This document shows, one piece after another, positions 5,120 to 6,117 of a stretch of 6,117 nucleotides of DNA. Numbering within the stretch: the first letter of the stretch is position 1; every line of letters begins with the position of its first letter. Under the pieces are notes generated by a model. The model did not search any database. It had not been told where the DNA came from and saw nothing but the letters and a program-made list of their open reading frames with translations. A program made the translations under genes and the position numbers. Source of the DNA: Gemmatimonadota bacterium (lineage in GTDB: Bacteria > Gemmatimonadota > Gemmatimonadetes > Gemmatimonadales > Gemmatimonadaceae); contig JAQBQC010000180.1 in NCBI GenBank assembly GCA_028287205.1, forward strand, positions 1 through 6,117. The letters are read 5' to 3'.

Positions 5120-6117
5120 GACTGGGCGAGGATGGCCGGCACATCGCGATCGAAGGCGTCGAGCATCTTCCGGCGCTCGTGCCAGGGCACGAAGGCGCTC
5201 TCGAAGCCGTTGCGCGCAATCTTCGCGAGCTCGGCGAGGCTGAATCCGAGCGAGGATGCCGCGTGCGCGTATTCGTCGGTGAGTATCACGCCGCTCATCA
5301 GACGGTTGTCGGTGTTGAGTGTGACCATCTGCCCGTGATCGAAATAGGAGCGCAGCGGGTGCGCCTCGTACGACGTCACGGCGCGGGTCTGCACGTTGCT
5401 CGTGAGACAGATCTCCAGCGCGATGCGGCGATCGTTCACGTACTGGGAGAGCGACGCGTCTTCGTAGAGCCGCGTGGCGTGGCCAATACGATTCGCACCG
5501 CAGAAGTGCACGGCCTGGCGCACCGAGTCCGCGCCATCGCCCTCGCCGGCATGGACGGTGACCGCGAGGTCGTGCACGCGCGCGTACGCGAACGACTCGA
5601 CGTGCGCGCTCGCGGGATGTCCGCGCTCTCCTCCCGCGAGATCGAAGCCCACGACACCGCGATGCTTGTACGCCACCGCGAGTCGCGCGAGCTCGCTCGA
5701 CACGGCGGGCTCGAGATGCCTGAGCGCGCAGATGATGAGGCGCCCGGTGGTGCCGGTCTCGAACGTGCCCGTCGCTATGCCGCGCAGTGGCGCCTCCACC
5801 GCTTCATCGAGCGAGAGCCCTTCCTGCGTGTTGAGCACCGGCGAGTACCGGATCTCGATGTAGCGCACGCCCTCGCGCGCCGCGTCCACGACGAGCTCAC
5901 GCGCGATCCGCTCGAGCGACGCGGCGTCCTGCATCACGGAGAGCGTCACCGAGAACCGCGCGAGATAATCCTCGAGGCTGTTCGCGTTGCGCACCAGCAT
6001 GTACTCGCTGAGCCCCATTGCCGAGTGGGCCGGCAGCGTGACGTCGCGCTCGGCAGCGAGATCGACGAGCGTTTGCGGTCGAAGCGAGCCGTCGAGATGG
6101 CAGTGCAGCTCCGCCTT
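5116..6117 (-). CDS. add: Adenosine deaminase (5' end cut by window edge)
   Basis: Zinc metalloenzyme of the amidohydrolase fold that deaminates adenosine and deoxyadenosine to inosine and deoxyinosine in the cytoplasm. 333 residues are visible; an internal ATG at 6018 is not the start, because the frame continues to the window edge and encodes the essential N-terminal zinc motif ELHCHLDGSLRP (H5 and H7 of the visible part). Only a few leading residues are likely missing. Further motifs in visible numbering: IRYSP, HAGEGDGADS with zinc ligand H189 and catalytic E192, RIGHATRL with H213, CLTSNVQT, and NTDNRLMSG with metal ligand D270. The residue after it is Asn where mammalian and E. coli enzymes have Asp; this NTDN form is, from memory, usual in actinobacterial-type adenosine deaminases. 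First visible gene of an operon with the purine nucleoside phosphorylase. A relative such as aminofutalosine deaminase cannot be wholly excluded, but the partner gene favours adenosine. The promoter lies outside the window. Confidence 0.93.
   Translation of the reverse strand, partial: KAELHCHLDGSLRPQTLVDLAAERDVTLPAHSAMGLSEYMLVRNANSLEDYLARFSVTLSVMQDAASLERIARELVVDAAREGVRYIEIRYSPVLNTQEGLSLDEAVEAPLRGIATGTFETGTTGRLIICALRHLEPAVSSELARLAVAYKHRGVVGFDLAGGERGHPASAHVESFAYARVHDLAVTVHAGEGDGADSVRQAVHFCGANRIGHATRLYEDASLSQYVNDRRIALEICLTSNVQTRAVTSYEAHPLRSYFDHGQMVTLNTDNRLMSGVILTDEYAHAASSLGFSLAELAKIARNGFESAFVPWHERRKMLDAFDRDVPAILAQS

Noticed and set aside
5132..5863. Plus-strand frames opposite adenosine deaminase
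   Set aside because: Ser/Arg-rich antisense shadows without domains; the minus strand encodes an intact metal-dependent deaminase.
1..6117. Mobile element, CRISPR, tRNA or defence system
   Set aside because: No transposase or integrase motifs, no regularly spaced direct repeats, no cloverleaf and no defence domains were seen on either strand; the coding content is ordinary metabolic and signalling genes.

Overview
The window is a high-GC bacterial chromosomal segment carrying six protein-coding genes and no sign of a mobile element, CRISPR array, tRNA or rRNA. GC content, GTG starts and the character of the proteins (a soluble double-PAS histidine kinase, a receiver-GGDEF protein, an adenosine deaminase of the NTDN type) suggest a free-living high-GC bacterium. 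Gemmatimonadota is my best guess, but that is inference and the phylum is not proven from this sequence.

Layout, left to right. On the minus strand lie the N-terminal half of a ChaA-type calcium(sodium)/proton antiporter (1-581, running off the left edge) and, upstream of it, a receiver-GGDEF protein (671-1567). The 89 bp between them holds two compact hairpins. A 115-bp divergent intergenic region follows, with a strong GC hairpin. On the plus strand come thiD (1683-2468, HMP-P kinase of thiamine synthesis) and, 101 bp later, a cytoplasmic PAS-PAS-HisKA-HATPase histidine kinase (2570-4267) with a GTG start and no adjacent classical response regulator. This kinase converges, across 24 bp, on a minus-strand purine-salvage pair: adenosine deaminase (5116-6117, missing only its first few codons at the right edge) and a trimeric-type purine nucleoside phosphorylase (4292-5119). 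The stop of the deaminase and the GTG start of the phosphorylase overlap by 4 bp.

How they work together. The clearest functional unit is the ada-pnp operon: adenosine is deaminated to inosine, which is then phosphorolysed to hypoxanthine and ribose 1-phosphate. The other genes are a mixed housekeeping and signalling neighbourhood. The GGDEF protein and the histidine kinase flank thiD and could in principle be signalling partners, but nothing in the sequence proves it.

I found no convincing new system. The most unusual object is the GGDEF protein: its active-site motif is GNDDF, its receiver domain lacks some canonical residues, yet its inhibitory c-di-GMP site (RxxD) looks intact. No stretch over 300 bases lacks a gene.
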